DNA of 44,904 nucleotides from Kiritimatiellia bacterium (GTDB lineage Bacteria; Verrucomicrobiota; Kiritimatiellia; RFP12; UBA1067): assembly GCA_027858965.1 (NCBI GenBank), contig JAQIBS010000204.1, positions 1 through 44,904 of the forward strand. The letters run 5' to 3'. Positions 1 through 8,839 of this stretch are shown here, one piece after another. Under the pieces are notes generated by a model. That model was not told where the DNA came from. It searched no databases and worked only from the letters and a program-made list of their open reading frames with translations. Every line of letters starts with the position of its first letter. Position 1 is the stretch's first letter. The position numbers and the translations under genes were made by a program.

Positions 1-14
1 TTGCTGATTTACTC

Positions 15-114
15 ATTTTCATGCCCTTATTGTTGGGTGTCATGTATTATGAGTCAACCAGTGATGTTCTAAGTAGTTACTGAACTTGCTTCGGTGTCAT
101 CTATTGTGAGTCAA
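15..114 (+). repeat. Left copy of a ~100-bp repeat with two 57-bp-spaced palindromic units
   Basis: Two similar 22-bp units start at 36 and 93, exactly 57 bp apart. Each reads GGTGTCAT, about five variable bases, then a TGAGTCAA-type end, and is roughly palindromic around an AT-rich centre. A homologous pair in the same orientation, also 57 bp apart, lies at 44825 and 44882. The preceding words (TTTCATGCCC here, TTTCCATGCC there) also match. The function is unknown. A dispersed repeat, recombination site or transposon end are all possible. Confidence 0.55.
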
Positions 115-209
115 ATCGAAGTCCGCGTCTTTATGATTTTCTGCTTGCTTTGGATTTGGTGAATACTTATTATAGATATTTGAGAAAAAAAGAAACAGGT
201 TTTCTTTGA

Positions 210-890
210 GTGGATAGTTCTAAAAAGCAAAGATTGGATGTGTTAATGAGTTTGCGGAATCGATTTTCCCTTCCGGTATTACAGTTCAGCCCTCCCCGGA
301 CAGGAAGTACTCTTGTCTGGAATGTGCTGAGAGAGTTATTTCCCGGAAGACGAATAAAAAAAAAGCATTCCTTGAAGAAAACACGATTGGGTCCGTTTTG
401 CCTGCCGATTGTCTGTACTGTGCGTCATCCTCTTGATGCAATGGCTTCAAGCATTCAGTGTCAGGAGCTTCCTAAAACTGATGAATCCATTGATATGTTG
501 CGTAAAGAGTTTGACCTGGCAATGCGGTCAGTATTGGATATACGTACCGACTCCCATGCGTTGATTCTTAAATATGAACAGTTTTCCAACGACCATGAAT
601 ACCTTTTTAATGAATTGGAATGTTTTTTCGGAATTAACATAGATTCCCATAAACGTCAGGGGATCTGTGATAAGTACAATGTGAAAAAAGTAAAAGAGAA
701 GACAGAGCAGATGGGTGATTTTGATAACTGGAATAAGAAGGATCATTTTCATGGGCGTCATGTTTCAAAATTTAATGGCGCCAGTGGTTATTACCGCGAA
801 TTTTTTACGCAAGAACAGATCTGCCGCCTGAAGGCTCACTATCAACTGTACCTTGATGCTTTCGGGTACACAGTGGATGCGCAGGAATAG
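210..890 (+). CDS. Sulfotransferase-family protein
   Basis: A 226-residue protein that resembles PAPS-dependent sulfotransferases, which move sulfate from PAPS to a glycan or other acceptor. The visible evidence is an N-terminal P-loop-like PAPS 5'-phosphosulfate motif, FSPPRTGSTLVWN, around residue 27-39, and a later VRHPLDAMASS segment matching the 3'-phosphate-binding motif. There is no signal peptide, so it probably acts in the cytoplasm. The start is GTG at 210; an in-frame ATG at 246 is the alternative but would fall only about 15 residues before the P-loop. It is the first gene of a plus-strand glycosyltransferase run, so the acceptor is probably a surface glycan (inference). The acceptor specificity cannot be read from the sequence. 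Confidence 0.7.
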   Translation: MDSSKKQRLDVLMSLRNRFSLPVLQFSPPRTGSTLVWNVLRELFPGRRIKKKHSLKKTRLGPFCLPIVCTVRHPLDAMASSIQCQELPKTDESIDMLRKEFDLAMRSVLDIRTDSHALILKYEQFSNDHEYLFNELECFFGINIDSHKRQGICDKYNVKKVKEKTEQMGDFDNWNKKDHFHGRHVSKFNGASGYYREFFTQEQICRLKAHYQLYLDAFGYTVDAQE

Positions 891-962
891 ATCACATTCA
901 ACTTGTTGAATCTGTGCAGTTATTGATGTCTAATGAATTACAAATTAACTTGAAAGGTGGAA

Positions 963-1733
963 ATGAATAATGATCCCGTTAATGTTATATGCTTTAAGTG
1001 GGGAACACGGTATGGAGCCCATTATGTAAATAACCTTTATTCCGGGGTGAAAAAGCATTTACATCGTCCATTTCGTTTTCTTTGTGTTACCGAGGACGCT
1101 TCAGAGTTGAATGAAGGTATTGAAATTGTCCCGTTTCCGCCCAATCCCGGGCATCCTAATTGGCCATCGGTATTTCTAAAACTGTTAATTACTGCTGACG
1201 GTTTTGCTGATTTGAAGGGGCCTACACTCTTTTGCGATATTGATATTATCATCACTGGTGATATTGACTGCCTGTTTGAATACAAATTAGGTAAGAATGT
1301 AATTATTCATAATTGGATTGAACGACGAAAAACAATTCTGCGTAAGCGTCCTGATGTAGGCAACTCTTCACTTTTCCGTTTTGAAGCGGGGAAATCCCAA
1401 TATATCTGTGATACGTTCATGAAGGAAAAAGAACTGGTTCTGGATCGGAGTATCTATGTAACCGAGCAGGCGTTCCTGACTTATGCTATGAAAGAGGTTT
1501 CCTGGTGGCCGGAAAAGTGGGTGCGCAGCTTTAAACGGCATAGTATGCGGCCGTTTCCTCTTAATTTGGTTCAATCGCCCATCCTTCCGAAAGGGACAAG
1601 AGTACTGGTCTTTCATGGCAGACCGGATCCTGATCAGGCATTATATGGTTTTAAGGGAAAACATGCTAATCGTCATTGTCTGCCAGCATCATGGATCAGG
1701 GATTATTGGATTTCGGAAGACTCGATGTCATGA
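963..1733 (+). CDS. Glycosyltransferase-like protein (GT-A fold, DxD motif)
   Basis: About 256 residues. The segment LFCDIDIIITGDID, roughly a third into the protein, has the hydrophobic-DxD pattern of GT-A glycosyltransferases, with two candidate DxD motifs; the preceding TEDASELNEGIEIVPF resembles GT8-like enzymes. A conserved-looking FHGRPDP segment lies near the C-terminus, typical of this type of nucleotide-sugar transferase. I chose ATG 963 over the upstream in-frame GTG 957 because AAAGG at 953-957 is a good ribosome site for 963 and overlaps the GTG. The stop overlaps the next gene's start (ATGA). Donor and acceptor are unknown. The role is probably surface polysaccharide synthesis. 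Confidence 0.65.
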   Translation: MNNDPVNVICFKWGTRYGAHYVNNLYSGVKKHLHRPFRFLCVTEDASELNEGIEIVPFPPNPGHPNWPSVFLKLLITADGFADLKGPTLFCDIDIIITGDIDCLFEYKLGKNVIIHNWIERRKTILRKRPDVGNSSLFRFEAGKSQYICDTFMKEKELVLDRSIYVTEQAFLTYAMKEVSWWPEKWVRSFKRHSMRPFPLNLVQSPILPKGTRVLVFHGRPDPDQALYGFKGKHANRHCLPASWIRDYWISEDSMS

Positions 1734-2809
1734 GATCTAAGGATCGACAGCTTATCTGGTGGGGACGTTCTGATCCGGCTTATTCCCGGAATGCCATCAT
1801 GATTCAGGCTTTGGATTCGCTTGGCTGGGAGATTCTTTATTTCCGTCCGCATCTTTCTGCTATTGCAGATTTGGAAGCGACTTTACGCATACGGGAACGT
1901 CCCACTGCTATCTGGGTGCCCGCATTCCGGCAACGCGACTATCCGGCGGCAAGGAGATTTTCCCGGCGTTTGAATATTCCGGTTATTTTCGATCCTCTGA
2001 TCAGTTCATATGATAAACGGGTTTTTGAGTTCAGAAAAATTCAGGAGGGCAGTCGAAAGGCAGCTCGGTTACAGATGTGGGAAACGAGTATGTTTTCTTC
2101 AGCTGATCTGGTTATTGCGGATACAATTTCGCACAAAGTATACTTTGAGCAGGAACTGGGGGCTAGGCCGGAACGTTGTTTTGTCGTTCCGGTCGGTGCA
2201 GATTCCGATGTATTCAAACCGCAGCTTTTTCACAAAAAGAATAATCCTCCTGAAGCCTTTTTTTATGGAAGCTTTCTTCCATTACATGGTGTTGAAACGG
2301 TGATTAAAGCCGCTCGAATTTGTCCAGAAGTAAAATGGACCTTGCTGGGGAACGGGGCGCTTCGTACTCAGTGTGAAGATCTTGCCTCAGGTCTTTCTAA
2401 TCTTCATTTTGAAAATCCGATTCCATATCAGGAACTATCTTCCCGGATTGGAAAAGCCGATGTTGTGCTTGGTGTATTTGGGACTACACCCAAGGCAGGA
2501 CGTGTAATTCCCAATAAGGTGTTTCAGGCTTTGGCCTGTGGGCGCCCGGTTGTAACACGGGCTTCGGAGGCTTACCCAGCCGAAATACGCAAAGGTGACA
2601 ACGGATTACATTTTGTGCAGCCTGGCAATCCTCAGGCTTTAGCGGAAGCTGTTGGCGCAATCCTTTTAACCGATGAGAAACTTGAAGTTAAGGGGGCTCA
2701 AGCGTATCGAATTATGGAAGAGCATTTTTCGTTGGAGCAGATAACCACTCAGTTAAATAATGCATTTGCGTTTCTTGATGATCGTTTAGCGGATAAATCA
2801 CGTAGGTAA
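1730..2809 (+). CDS. Glycosyltransferase family 4-like protein
   Basis: About 359 residues from ATG 1730. This start overlaps the previous stop as ATGA, which implies translational coupling; the open frame continues upstream to 1676, but that part lies inside the preceding gene. The C-terminal half has the GT-B/GT4 signature: GSFLPLHGVETVIKA (nucleotide-binding region), WTLLGNG, and the late ...IPNKVFQALACGRPVVTRAS... segment that in GT4 enzymes holds the donor-contacting E/Q-x7-E region, followed by a GxNGLHF-type stretch. It has no signal peptide. It probably adds a sugar from a nucleotide donor during assembly of the same surface glycan as its neighbours. Linkage and sugar are unknown. Confidence 0.75.
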   Translation: MRSKDRQLIWWGRSDPAYSRNAIMIQALDSLGWEILYFRPHLSAIADLEATLRIRERPTAIWVPAFRQRDYPAARRFSRRLNIPVIFDPLISSYDKRVFEFRKIQEGSRKAARLQMWETSMFSSADLVIADTISHKVYFEQELGARPERCFVVPVGADSDVFKPQLFHKKNNPPEAFFYGSFLPLHGVETVIKAARICPEVKWTLLGNGALRTQCEDLASGLSNLHFENPIPYQELSSRIGKADVVLGVFGTTPKAGRVIPNKVFQALACGRPVVTRASEAYPAEIRKGDNGLHFVQPGNPQALAEAVGAILLTDEKLEVKGAQAYRIMEEHFSLEQITTQLNNAFAFLDDRLADKSRR

Positions 2810-2814
2810 TTAAA

Positions 2815-3804
2815 ATGCATAAATTTTGTTGTATTATATTCTCTTTCAATCGGGCCATGCAACTGGATCTGACACTAAGATCCCTTGATGGAAATCTGTT
2901 GAATCAAGGTTTGTGTTATTATGTGGTATACGATTGTTCGAAATCTCACGAAGAGTCTTATCATATACTGATGGAAGAGTGGAAAGAGAAAGGCATTATT
3001 TTCAAGCGTTGTGATCGCAGATACCGTTCACTGGCCGAACTTTCCCCTTTATTATTTCACTCCGGGAATCTGTATCGTTATCTCAAAAACAAAGCGATGC
3101 GTACGAAGTTTGATAATTTTAAAGATCTGGTGGAGGAGTCTATCAGGGAATCTGAAGCACAATTCACTTTCTTCAGTACGGATGATCAATATGTTTTTCA
3201 GCCGACTTATATTCCGGAAGAAGCTCTTAAACGTATTCAGGAAAACCCGGAGAATGTGAGTTTCCGGATGGGAATGACAGATCAATTGACCAATGAACGT
3301 CGGTTGTCTGAATTAATGAAGGTTATCCGTATCCCTTACAATGAGAATGGGAACAAAGGCACCCTGCTGGAATGGGATGCCCGTGATAAAAATGCAACTA
3401 AACTTTGGGAATATAGCTTCAATGTTGATTTCCAGGTATTTGACTCCGCTATGTTACTACGTTTTCTATCACCGGTTTTATATCATATTCCCACTACTCT
3501 TGAGTGGGCGGGATTACGGGTTGCCCGAAAAACCAACCGTTTTCGTAAAATGCTTGGAACCAGCGAGAAAACCGTTATCGGGATGCAACTCAATCTGGCA
3601 CAAACTTTAGTCAATAATAAAGCCGCTTCTTTTTCACTTGATACCTTGTGTGACCTTTATTTGCAGAGATATCGCCTTGTCATAAAAAAGGAGCAGATCA
3701 ACAGTGCTGAATGGCTGTTTATGCCTGCAACTCTTTATTTTACTCACTATGATTATCCAGATAAAATATTCGAGTTTAATGAAGTCTGTACGAAAACCTT
3801 ATAA
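2815..3804 (+). CDS. Putative glycosyltransferase family 2-like protein
   Basis: A 329-residue protein starting 5 bp after the previous stop, so clearly in the same operon. The N-terminus, CIIFSFNRAMQLDLTLRSL, matches the opening beta-strand and helix of GT2 enzymes (typical form SYNRxxxLxxxLxSL), and FFSTDDQYVF near residue 119-128 supplies a DDx metal/nucleotide motif. The remainder is divergent, so the family assignment rests on these two motifs. No membrane segment is evident. It is presumably another transferase of the plus-strand glycan cluster. A non-catalytic or different GT-A role cannot be excluded. Confidence 0.55.
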   Translation: MHKFCCIIFSFNRAMQLDLTLRSLDGNLLNQGLCYYVVYDCSKSHEESYHILMEEWKEKGIIFKRCDRRYRSLAELSPLLFHSGNLYRYLKNKAMRTKFDNFKDLVEESIRESEAQFTFFSTDDQYVFQPTYIPEEALKRIQENPENVSFRMGMTDQLTNERRLSELMKVIRIPYNENGNKGTLLEWDARDKNATKLWEYSFNVDFQVFDSAMLLRFLSPVLYHIPTTLEWAGLRVARKTNRFRKMLGTSEKTVIGMQLNLAQTLVNNKAASFSLDTLCDLYLQRYRLVIKKEQINSAEWLFMPATLYFTHYDYPDKIFEFNEVCTKTL

Positions 3805-4009
3805 TAAAGGCTCTGTAATCCTGCTGTCCGCCAAGAGGAAAAGAGATTACTTGTTATTTACGATAGGAGTTGAGATAATTACTTACGGATCAAGAAGAGA
3901 AATAGATGATTGTTTCGCTGAACAAGATGATCCATGGCTGGCAATCAGCCTGAAACAAATAGTTTGATCGGAATGCTTAACGGCAAGTCGACCAAGGAGT
4001 AGAGCTTAT

Positions 4010-4756
4010 ATGTCATTACGTAGATGGATTAACCAGTCTTCATTGTTACGCGCCATAAAATATGAGGATCAGCCATTGGGCTTTTTTGTGGATAAGCTTA
4101 ATAATGGTGAAATATATTCCTTTTCCCGATTTGGAGATGGAGAGTGGTCGGCTGTTTTAGATCATGAAGGAGAAAACTGTGACGGACATACCTACTTTCC
4201 TGAATTAGGAGAGCAGCTGAGGCTTTGTCTGCTCCACCCCAAAGAATATTGTTTGTTTGGGATGCAACCACTGGCTATGCGCCTAATCGGGCGTGAACTG
4301 AAGGCCTATTTAAAAAAGGAAGACGTTGATATTCCGTGGTATAACTCCGATGTTTTCCATGATGCAAATAAAAAGGGGGAACTTTACCCGCTTGTACAGG
4401 CTTTACGAAATAAAAAAGTTGTCATCATCGGACCAAAATTCCTTTCAAACATGGATGAGAGCGTGTTTTCTGTGAGCCATTTCATTCAAATTCCGGAAAA
4501 GAACTGTTTTCTTGCTAAGGAAGTAGTTAAACAGGCCATTCTGGATTTTTCAAAAGACAAAGATGGTGTTGTTTACGCATTTTCAGCTTCGATGATGGCT
4601 AATGTTTTAATTGATGAACTCTCTATGGAGCTGGGAGCCACAAATTGGCTGATAGATTTTGGTTCTCTTTGGGATGTATATGTGTCGGTTAAATCCCGAA
4701 GTGTTTATCGTAAGATGAACTGGGAGCCATTGATTCAAAAGAATCTGAATGGATAA
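4010..4756 (+). CDS. GT-D fold (DUF1792-like) glycosyltransferase candidate
   Basis: A 248-residue protein. Near residue 38-45 it has SFSRFGDGEW, which matches the RFGDGE motif of DUF1792/GT-D glycosyltransferases, where the DGE triad is important for catalysis. A later KKVVIIGPKFLSN segment resembles the Rossmann-like nucleotide-binding strand, and YAFSASMMANVLIDELSMELGATNWLIDFGS fits the C-terminal part of that fold. It sits about 200 bp after the GT2-like gene and ends 17 bp before the convergent acetylation genes. The gap 3805-4009 holds no convincing gene. GT-D enzymes elongate glycans on proteins in some Gram-positive bacteria; the substrate here is unknown. Confidence 0.55.
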   Translation: MSLRRWINQSSLLRAIKYEDQPLGFFVDKLNNGEIYSFSRFGDGEWSAVLDHEGENCDGHTYFPELGEQLRLCLLHPKEYCLFGMQPLAMRLIGRELKAYLKKEDVDIPWYNSDVFHDANKKGELYPLVQALRNKKVVIIGPKFLSNMDESVFSVSHFIQIPEKNCFLAKEVVKQAILDFSKDKDGVVYAFSASMMANVLIDELSMELGATNWLIDFGSLWDVYVSVKSRSVYRKMNWEPLIQKNLNG

Positions 4757-4773
4757 TTTTTCAACTCCTAATT

Positions 4774-5952
4774 CTATTGAGCATGAAACGCCTCTACCCA
4801 AATCGGATCTGTTGCCTGTTTTTTGTATATGACATTTCGTTGCACCTGCTCTTCAATAATGATATCAGGATTAAAAGTCTCAATTATTGATTCAAAAAGA
4901 GTGGCTTCTGGACGAAGGGCAACAATGAAAATAGTTTCTTTAAAATGAAGAGGCATTGTCTCTCGCCAGCCCTTCTTTCCAAATGAATCATGGATAACAA
5001 CAGCCTTTCCCTTACCTTCCGGATTTTGGATAATTAGCAGTTCAAACACATTGTCCAGGCTGTTGTTATAATTCCTGGTTTTTGAAACTATTTTCAACTT
5101 TGCCGAAAGTTCTTCTGGAGGCTCAACATCTTTATATTTAATGTCCCTGTTTTTCCCATCCCCCACAAAAGAAACTAAATCACCAGTCCATTGTTTTGAT
5201 GTGACTTTGCATATAGAAAGGGGAATTGGAGCACTGACAGTGGGTAGTTGTCGGCGGACTGCATTAATAACCGACTGATAACCAAAAAAACTGCCCAGTG
5301 GCGTCCAGTGTGTGTCAGTTGAAAAATAGAGTGCACCGGCATCTTTATTTTTCAAGAGAATATCTCGCATATCAAGTCGGTTTAAGCTCGAGTTTTTCTG
5401 ATCAAGGAACTCCATGAACTGCTTAATACCATCTTTTCCTCGGGCATTCTGAAGATTGTTTGGTAACTCCTCTGGATAAATCATACATTTGTTAGGAGCG
5501 ACAACCCACAAATATCCAACACCCTTGTTTTTCAGCCACTTCTGTCTTCCTTCAATGTTCTCTTGGAGTTCTTTCAAATCTGTTTGCGAAAGAACCTTTA
5601 TTCCCATAAAATCTGCGATAGCGCCGTTTTTTGTGATAAACAGCCAGCCTTTATCACTCATTATCACGCTATTCGGCTGTCTGGCAAACCAGTCACGGCT
5701 GATGCCGTTGTAGCGACGGATAAATGTATTTCTTAACCCGAAATGATCTTCAAACCATGCGGTGATTTTATCCGGCCATTGCACAAAGGGTGTTTTCAGT
5801 AAATCAGGCCGTTCCGCTAAAGGACGATTCTCTGCCTGAAACGAATAGAAGTCCCATCTGAAAATTGTTCCCAGAAAAGGTGTTGCAATTAAAAAAATAA
5901 ACACCAGTGTAGTACTGAATGACAGATAGAAGTTTGTTTTTTTTTCAATCAT
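4774..5952 (-). CDS. AlgJ/AlgX-like SGNH O-acetyltransferase, copy 1
   Basis: A 392-residue protein with an N-terminal membrane anchor or signal (residues about 8-28) followed by an ALGX/AlgJ-type SGNH-hydrolase-like domain. The signature residues are present: TDTHW (D213, H215) and a HDSFG nucleophile block (S323). In alginate and related systems such proteins take acetyl groups from the MBOAT partner and transfer them to the glycan in the periplasm. It begins 4 bp after the stop of the MBOAT gene, so the two are an operon. It is a close paralogue of the protein at 7669-8835, with the same catalytic spacing. The product is probably an acetylated exopolysaccharide. Alginate itself is not implied. 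Confidence 0.8.
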   Translation of the reverse strand: MIEKKTNFYLSFSTTLVFIFLIATPFLGTIFRWDFYSFQAENRPLAERPDLLKTPFVQWPDKITAWFEDHFGLRNTFIRRYNGISRDWFARQPNSVIMSDKGWLFITKNGAIADFMGIKVLSQTDLKELQENIEGRQKWLKNKGVGYLWVVAPNKCMIYPEELPNNLQNARGKDGIKQFMEFLDQKNSSLNRLDMRDILLKNKDAGALYFSTDTHWTPLGSFFGYQSVINAVRRQLPTVSAPIPLSICKVTSKQWTGDLVSFVGDGKNRDIKYKDVEPPEELSAKLKIVSKTRNYNNSLDNVFELLIIQNPEGKGKAVVIHDSFGKKGWRETMPLHFKETIFIVALRPEATLFESIIETFNPDIIIEEQVQRNVIYKKQATDPIWVEAFHAQ

Positions 5953-5956
5953 GTAA

Positions 5957-7468
5957 CTAGAATCTGAAGTAAATAAACGGGTTGTGAGTTCCTGAAGCCA
6001 AGGCCATTGAGCTCAATAGAAATATCAGAGTGATGATAACTGCCTTAAATATGCCGTACCCGGCAATGGTTGCTGAATTAGTAACCGCCCAACGCTGCAA
6101 CCAGGTATGCGCATATAAGAAAATCGGGGTCGAAAAGATAGCTCCGTATAGAATCGCTACAATAACATCACGGGACCACCAATCAGAAAGTATTAATGAG
6201 CTTTCATGCGCTGGAGCAAATCCTACCAGAGATTGCAGAATAACCAAAGATTGTGAAAATGATTCGGTTGCAAATATAACCCAACCAACCATAACGACCA
6301 GTAATGTGTAAAGGTGCTGCACGGCACGTGGCAGTCGTTCAATCAGCTTACGTAACCCGATACGTTCAATGACAAGAAAGAAGCCATGATATAATCCCCA
6401 TGCAACATAAGCCAGATTTGCACCATGCCATAAACCGCACAGGAAAAAGACCACCACTAGGTTTAGATAGGTGCGGCCGCTGCTTTTCTTGCTGCCGCCG
6501 AGAGGAATATAGAGATAATCCCTGAACCAGGTGGAGAGTGAGATGTGCCACCGTCGCCAGAATTCCTGAATGGATCTTGAAATATAGGGATAATTAAAGT
6601 TTTCGAGGAATTCAAAACCGAACATTCGTCCAAGACCAATTGCCATGTCGCTGTAACCTGAGAAGTCGTAGTAAATCTGGATTGTATAGCAAATCATGGC
6701 AACCCATGCCTGCGGAGTGGTCAGTTGATCTGGAGGAAGTGCTAAAATATTGTCTGCGGCACGGGCAACCGTATTGGCAATCAGTACTTTTTTGCCTAAT
6801 CCCATAACAAATCTGGTTGCTCCCGATGCAAATAGACAGCTAGTCATATTGCGGTGTACCAGCTGGTAAGCAATATCACAATAACGTACAATCGGACCAG
6901 CTACAAGCTGAGGAAACAGGGTCACAAAACAGGCAAAATCGATCAGGTTACGTGTGGCTTTTACGTGACCTCGATATACATCAATTGTGTAGCTCATGGA
7001 CTGAAAGGTATAAAAGCTGATGCCTAGCGGAAGAGCAATATGTATCACATCTGTGAAACGCCAAGCTTCTGGAACCATAGCATTGAAGCTATCTATGCCA
7101 AAGTTGTAATATTTGAAATAGGCCAGGAACAAGAGATTGGATGTGATTGATATGATTAAGCCAGCTCGATGCATTGCTGTGCGTGGAGTTCCCTGCTCCA
7201 GCATTTCTACACGGCCTTTATGAAATGCGCCGGATATAAGCAACCCGCAGAAGAAATCAATCAGGGTTGAGGCGACGACAATCCAGATAAGCCAGGTTTC
7301 ACCCCAGAAATAAAAAATCAGGCTGACGCTGAGTAGAAAAAGATTCGCTAAATGCCGAAAAATCTCAGCCTGTTTGTGTTTCAATGATACAGGAAGAAAA
7401 AGAAGATGATAAACAGCCAGTACTATCGGCAAAAAAAGAAAAAGAAAAATAATCGAACTGAAAACCAT
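5957..7468 (-). CDS. MBOAT O-acyltransferase (AlgI-like), copy 1
   Basis: A 503-residue polytopic membrane protein with many hydrophobic segments. It carries the MBOAT hallmark CGLWHGANLAYVAWG with the putative catalytic histidine at residue 348, plus the conserved SYTIDVYRG, FSGYSDMAIGLGRMFGF and EFWRRWHISLSTWFRDYLYIPLGG blocks of the AlgI/DltB family. It would move acetyl (or another acyl) groups from a cytoplasmic donor across the membrane to the AlgJ-like protein encoded 4 bp downstream. It is about equal in length to the second copy at 8840-10351, with the same histidine position. A good minus-strand promoter lies at 7598-7626. Confidence 0.88.
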   Translation of the reverse strand: MVFSSIIFLFLFLPIVLAVYHLLFLPVSLKHKQAEIFRHLANLFLLSVSLIFYFWGETWLIWIVVASTLIDFFCGLLISGAFHKGRVEMLEQGTPRTAMHRAGLIISITSNLLFLAYFKYYNFGIDSFNAMVPEAWRFTDVIHIALPLGISFYTFQSMSYTIDVYRGHVKATRNLIDFACFVTLFPQLVAGPIVRYCDIAYQLVHRNMTSCLFASGATRFVMGLGKKVLIANTVARAADNILALPPDQLTTPQAWVAMICYTIQIYYDFSGYSDMAIGLGRMFGFEFLENFNYPYISRSIQEFWRRWHISLSTWFRDYLYIPLGGSKKSSGRTYLNLVVVFFLCGLWHGANLAYVAWGLYHGFFLVIERIGLRKLIERLPRAVQHLYTLLVVMVGWVIFATESFSQSLVILQSLVGFAPAHESSLILSDWWSRDVIVAILYGAIFSTPIFLYAHTWLQRWAVTNSATIAGYGIFKAVIITLIFLLSSMALASGTHNPFIYFRF

Positions 7469-7597
7469 AAAACCATCTACTTTTTATTGCTCTTATAATA
7501 TATAGAATACCAATTCATGTAAAAAGGTGAGTGTTACAAGATTGCTGATAACCCATTTTGCCATTATGAAATCCGCTATCATATTCACAAGCTTGCA

Positions 7598-7626
7598 AAT
7601 ATACCATAGTGAAAAAATAGAGTCAA
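7598..7626 (-). promoter_or_regulatory. Sigma-70-like promoter of acetylation unit 1
   Basis: Reading the minus strand: -35 TTGACT (7621-7626), a 17-bp spacer, and -10 TATATT (7598-7603). The -35, spacer length, and the CTATGG before the -10 are repeated almost exactly at 10482-10510 in front of the second copy, so the promoter was duplicated with the genes. The roughly 130-nt leader to the MBOAT start is also conserved between copies, for example the words GTTATCAGCAATC and GTAACACT. Confidence 0.7.
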
Positions 7627-7668
7627 TTTGCTTAATTCCAAATTTGGTTCGCTGAAGACCCCGACTTC

Positions 7669-8835
7669 TCAATCAGTATTGAAGGCCTCAACCCAAATTT
7701 GACTTGTGGGCTGTTTTTTATATATGAGATTTCGCTGTACTTGCTCTTCAATGATTATATCAGGATGATATGTATCAATTACTTGTTCGAAAAGCTCTAT
7801 TTTGGCCCGAGCTGTTAAAAGGAATATGCTTTTACGGAAATGATGCGGAAAAAACTTTCTCCATCCTACGCCACCAAAGGAATCATGAAAGATTATTGCT
7901 GTACCATGACCATTTGGATTATGGGTTATTAACAAATCAAGAGCGTTATCAAATTCAGGCAATTCCCACTTGCTTTCGACAATTTGAACATTTCCAGCAG
8001 GGGGTTCGATCTGTATGTAGTCTATATCACGATTCTTTCCGTCTCCAACAAAGCTTATAAGATCTCCAGTCCATTTGTTGGTCGTAATTGTACAGGTGTT
8101 TAGTGGTATGAAATCACGGATTTCAGGCATTAAGTGTTGGACTTCCTTGATTATAGAGCAATAACCAATATAGCTGCCCAAAGGATTCCAGTGGGTGTCC
8201 GTTGAATGATAAACGACACCGGCACTCTTGTTTGCCAGCAAGACGGGACGTAGGTCCAGTCGATTTAATTGAGAACCTTGGGCATCCAGATAGCTCAGTA
8301 ACTGATCAATGCCGTTACGTTTACGCGCTTTCTGTATTTTTTTTGGCAATTCCTCAGGGTAGACTAAGCATTTATTCGGTGGGATAACCCATAAAAAATT
8401 TATACCCTGTTTCTTTAGCCATTTCTGTTTTCCTTCAGCGTTTTGCAGGCGTTGCTCTAATTCAGTCTCTGAAAGGACTCTAACCCCCATAAAGTCTGCA
8501 ATTGCACCGTTTTTAGTGGTAAATAACCAGCCCTTGTCGCTCATAAGCACTGAATTCGGCTGGCGTTTAAACCAATCGCGGCTAATGGCGTTGTAACGTC
8601 TGATAAAAGTGTTTCTAAACCCAAAATGGTCTTTGTACCAGGCATTGATTTTGTCTGGCCACTCTGTGAGCGGTGAGTTCTTGAAATCCGGTTTAGCCGC
8701 CATGGGGTGGTTTTCATTCTGTAGTGGATAAAAATCCCAATGAAAAAAAGTGCCGATTAATGTGGCAAAAATCAATACCACAAAAAAGACTGGAAGTATC
8801 CAGCTAGTTAGGCCGTTTTGTCCACTGTTGTGCAT
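7669..8835 (-). CDS. AlgJ/AlgX-like SGNH O-acetyltransferase, copy 2
   Basis: A 388-residue paralogue of the protein at 4774-5952: an N-terminal hydrophobic anchor (about residues 12-30), a near-identical FFHWDFYPLQNENHPMA-type region, TDTHW at D213/H215 and HDSFG with S319. The expected function is transfer of acetyl groups to an exported glycan in the periplasm, fed by the MBOAT protein whose gene ends 4 bp upstream. All catalytic residues are kept, so both copies could be active. Divergence is spread over the whole protein, so the duplication is not very recent. Distinct acceptor positions for the two copies are possible (inference). Confidence 0.8.
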   Translation of the reverse strand: MHNSGQNGLTSWILPVFFVVLIFATLIGTFFHWDFYPLQNENHPMAAKPDFKNSPLTEWPDKINAWYKDHFGFRNTFIRRYNAISRDWFKRQPNSVLMSDKGWLFTTKNGAIADFMGVRVLSETELEQRLQNAEGKQKWLKKQGINFLWVIPPNKCLVYPEELPKKIQKARKRNGIDQLLSYLDAQGSQLNRLDLRPVLLANKSAGVVYHSTDTHWNPLGSYIGYCSIIKEVQHLMPEIRDFIPLNTCTITTNKWTGDLISFVGDGKNRDIDYIQIEPPAGNVQIVESKWELPEFDNALDLLITHNPNGHGTAIIFHDSFGGVGWRKFFPHHFRKSIFLLTARAKIELFEQVIDTYHPDIIIEEQVQRNLIYKKQPTSQIWVEAFNTD

Positions 8836-8839
8836 AATA

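Noticed and set aside
2925..2934. TGGTATACGA matching the GntR operator pattern
   Set aside because: It is inside the GT2-like coding region, far from a promoter, and one chance match in 45 kb is expected.
3704..3967. An 87-codon frame overlapping the end of the GT2-like gene
   Set aside because: Its first third is the shifted frame of the upstream gene; the rest has no ribosome site of its own and no domain similarity.
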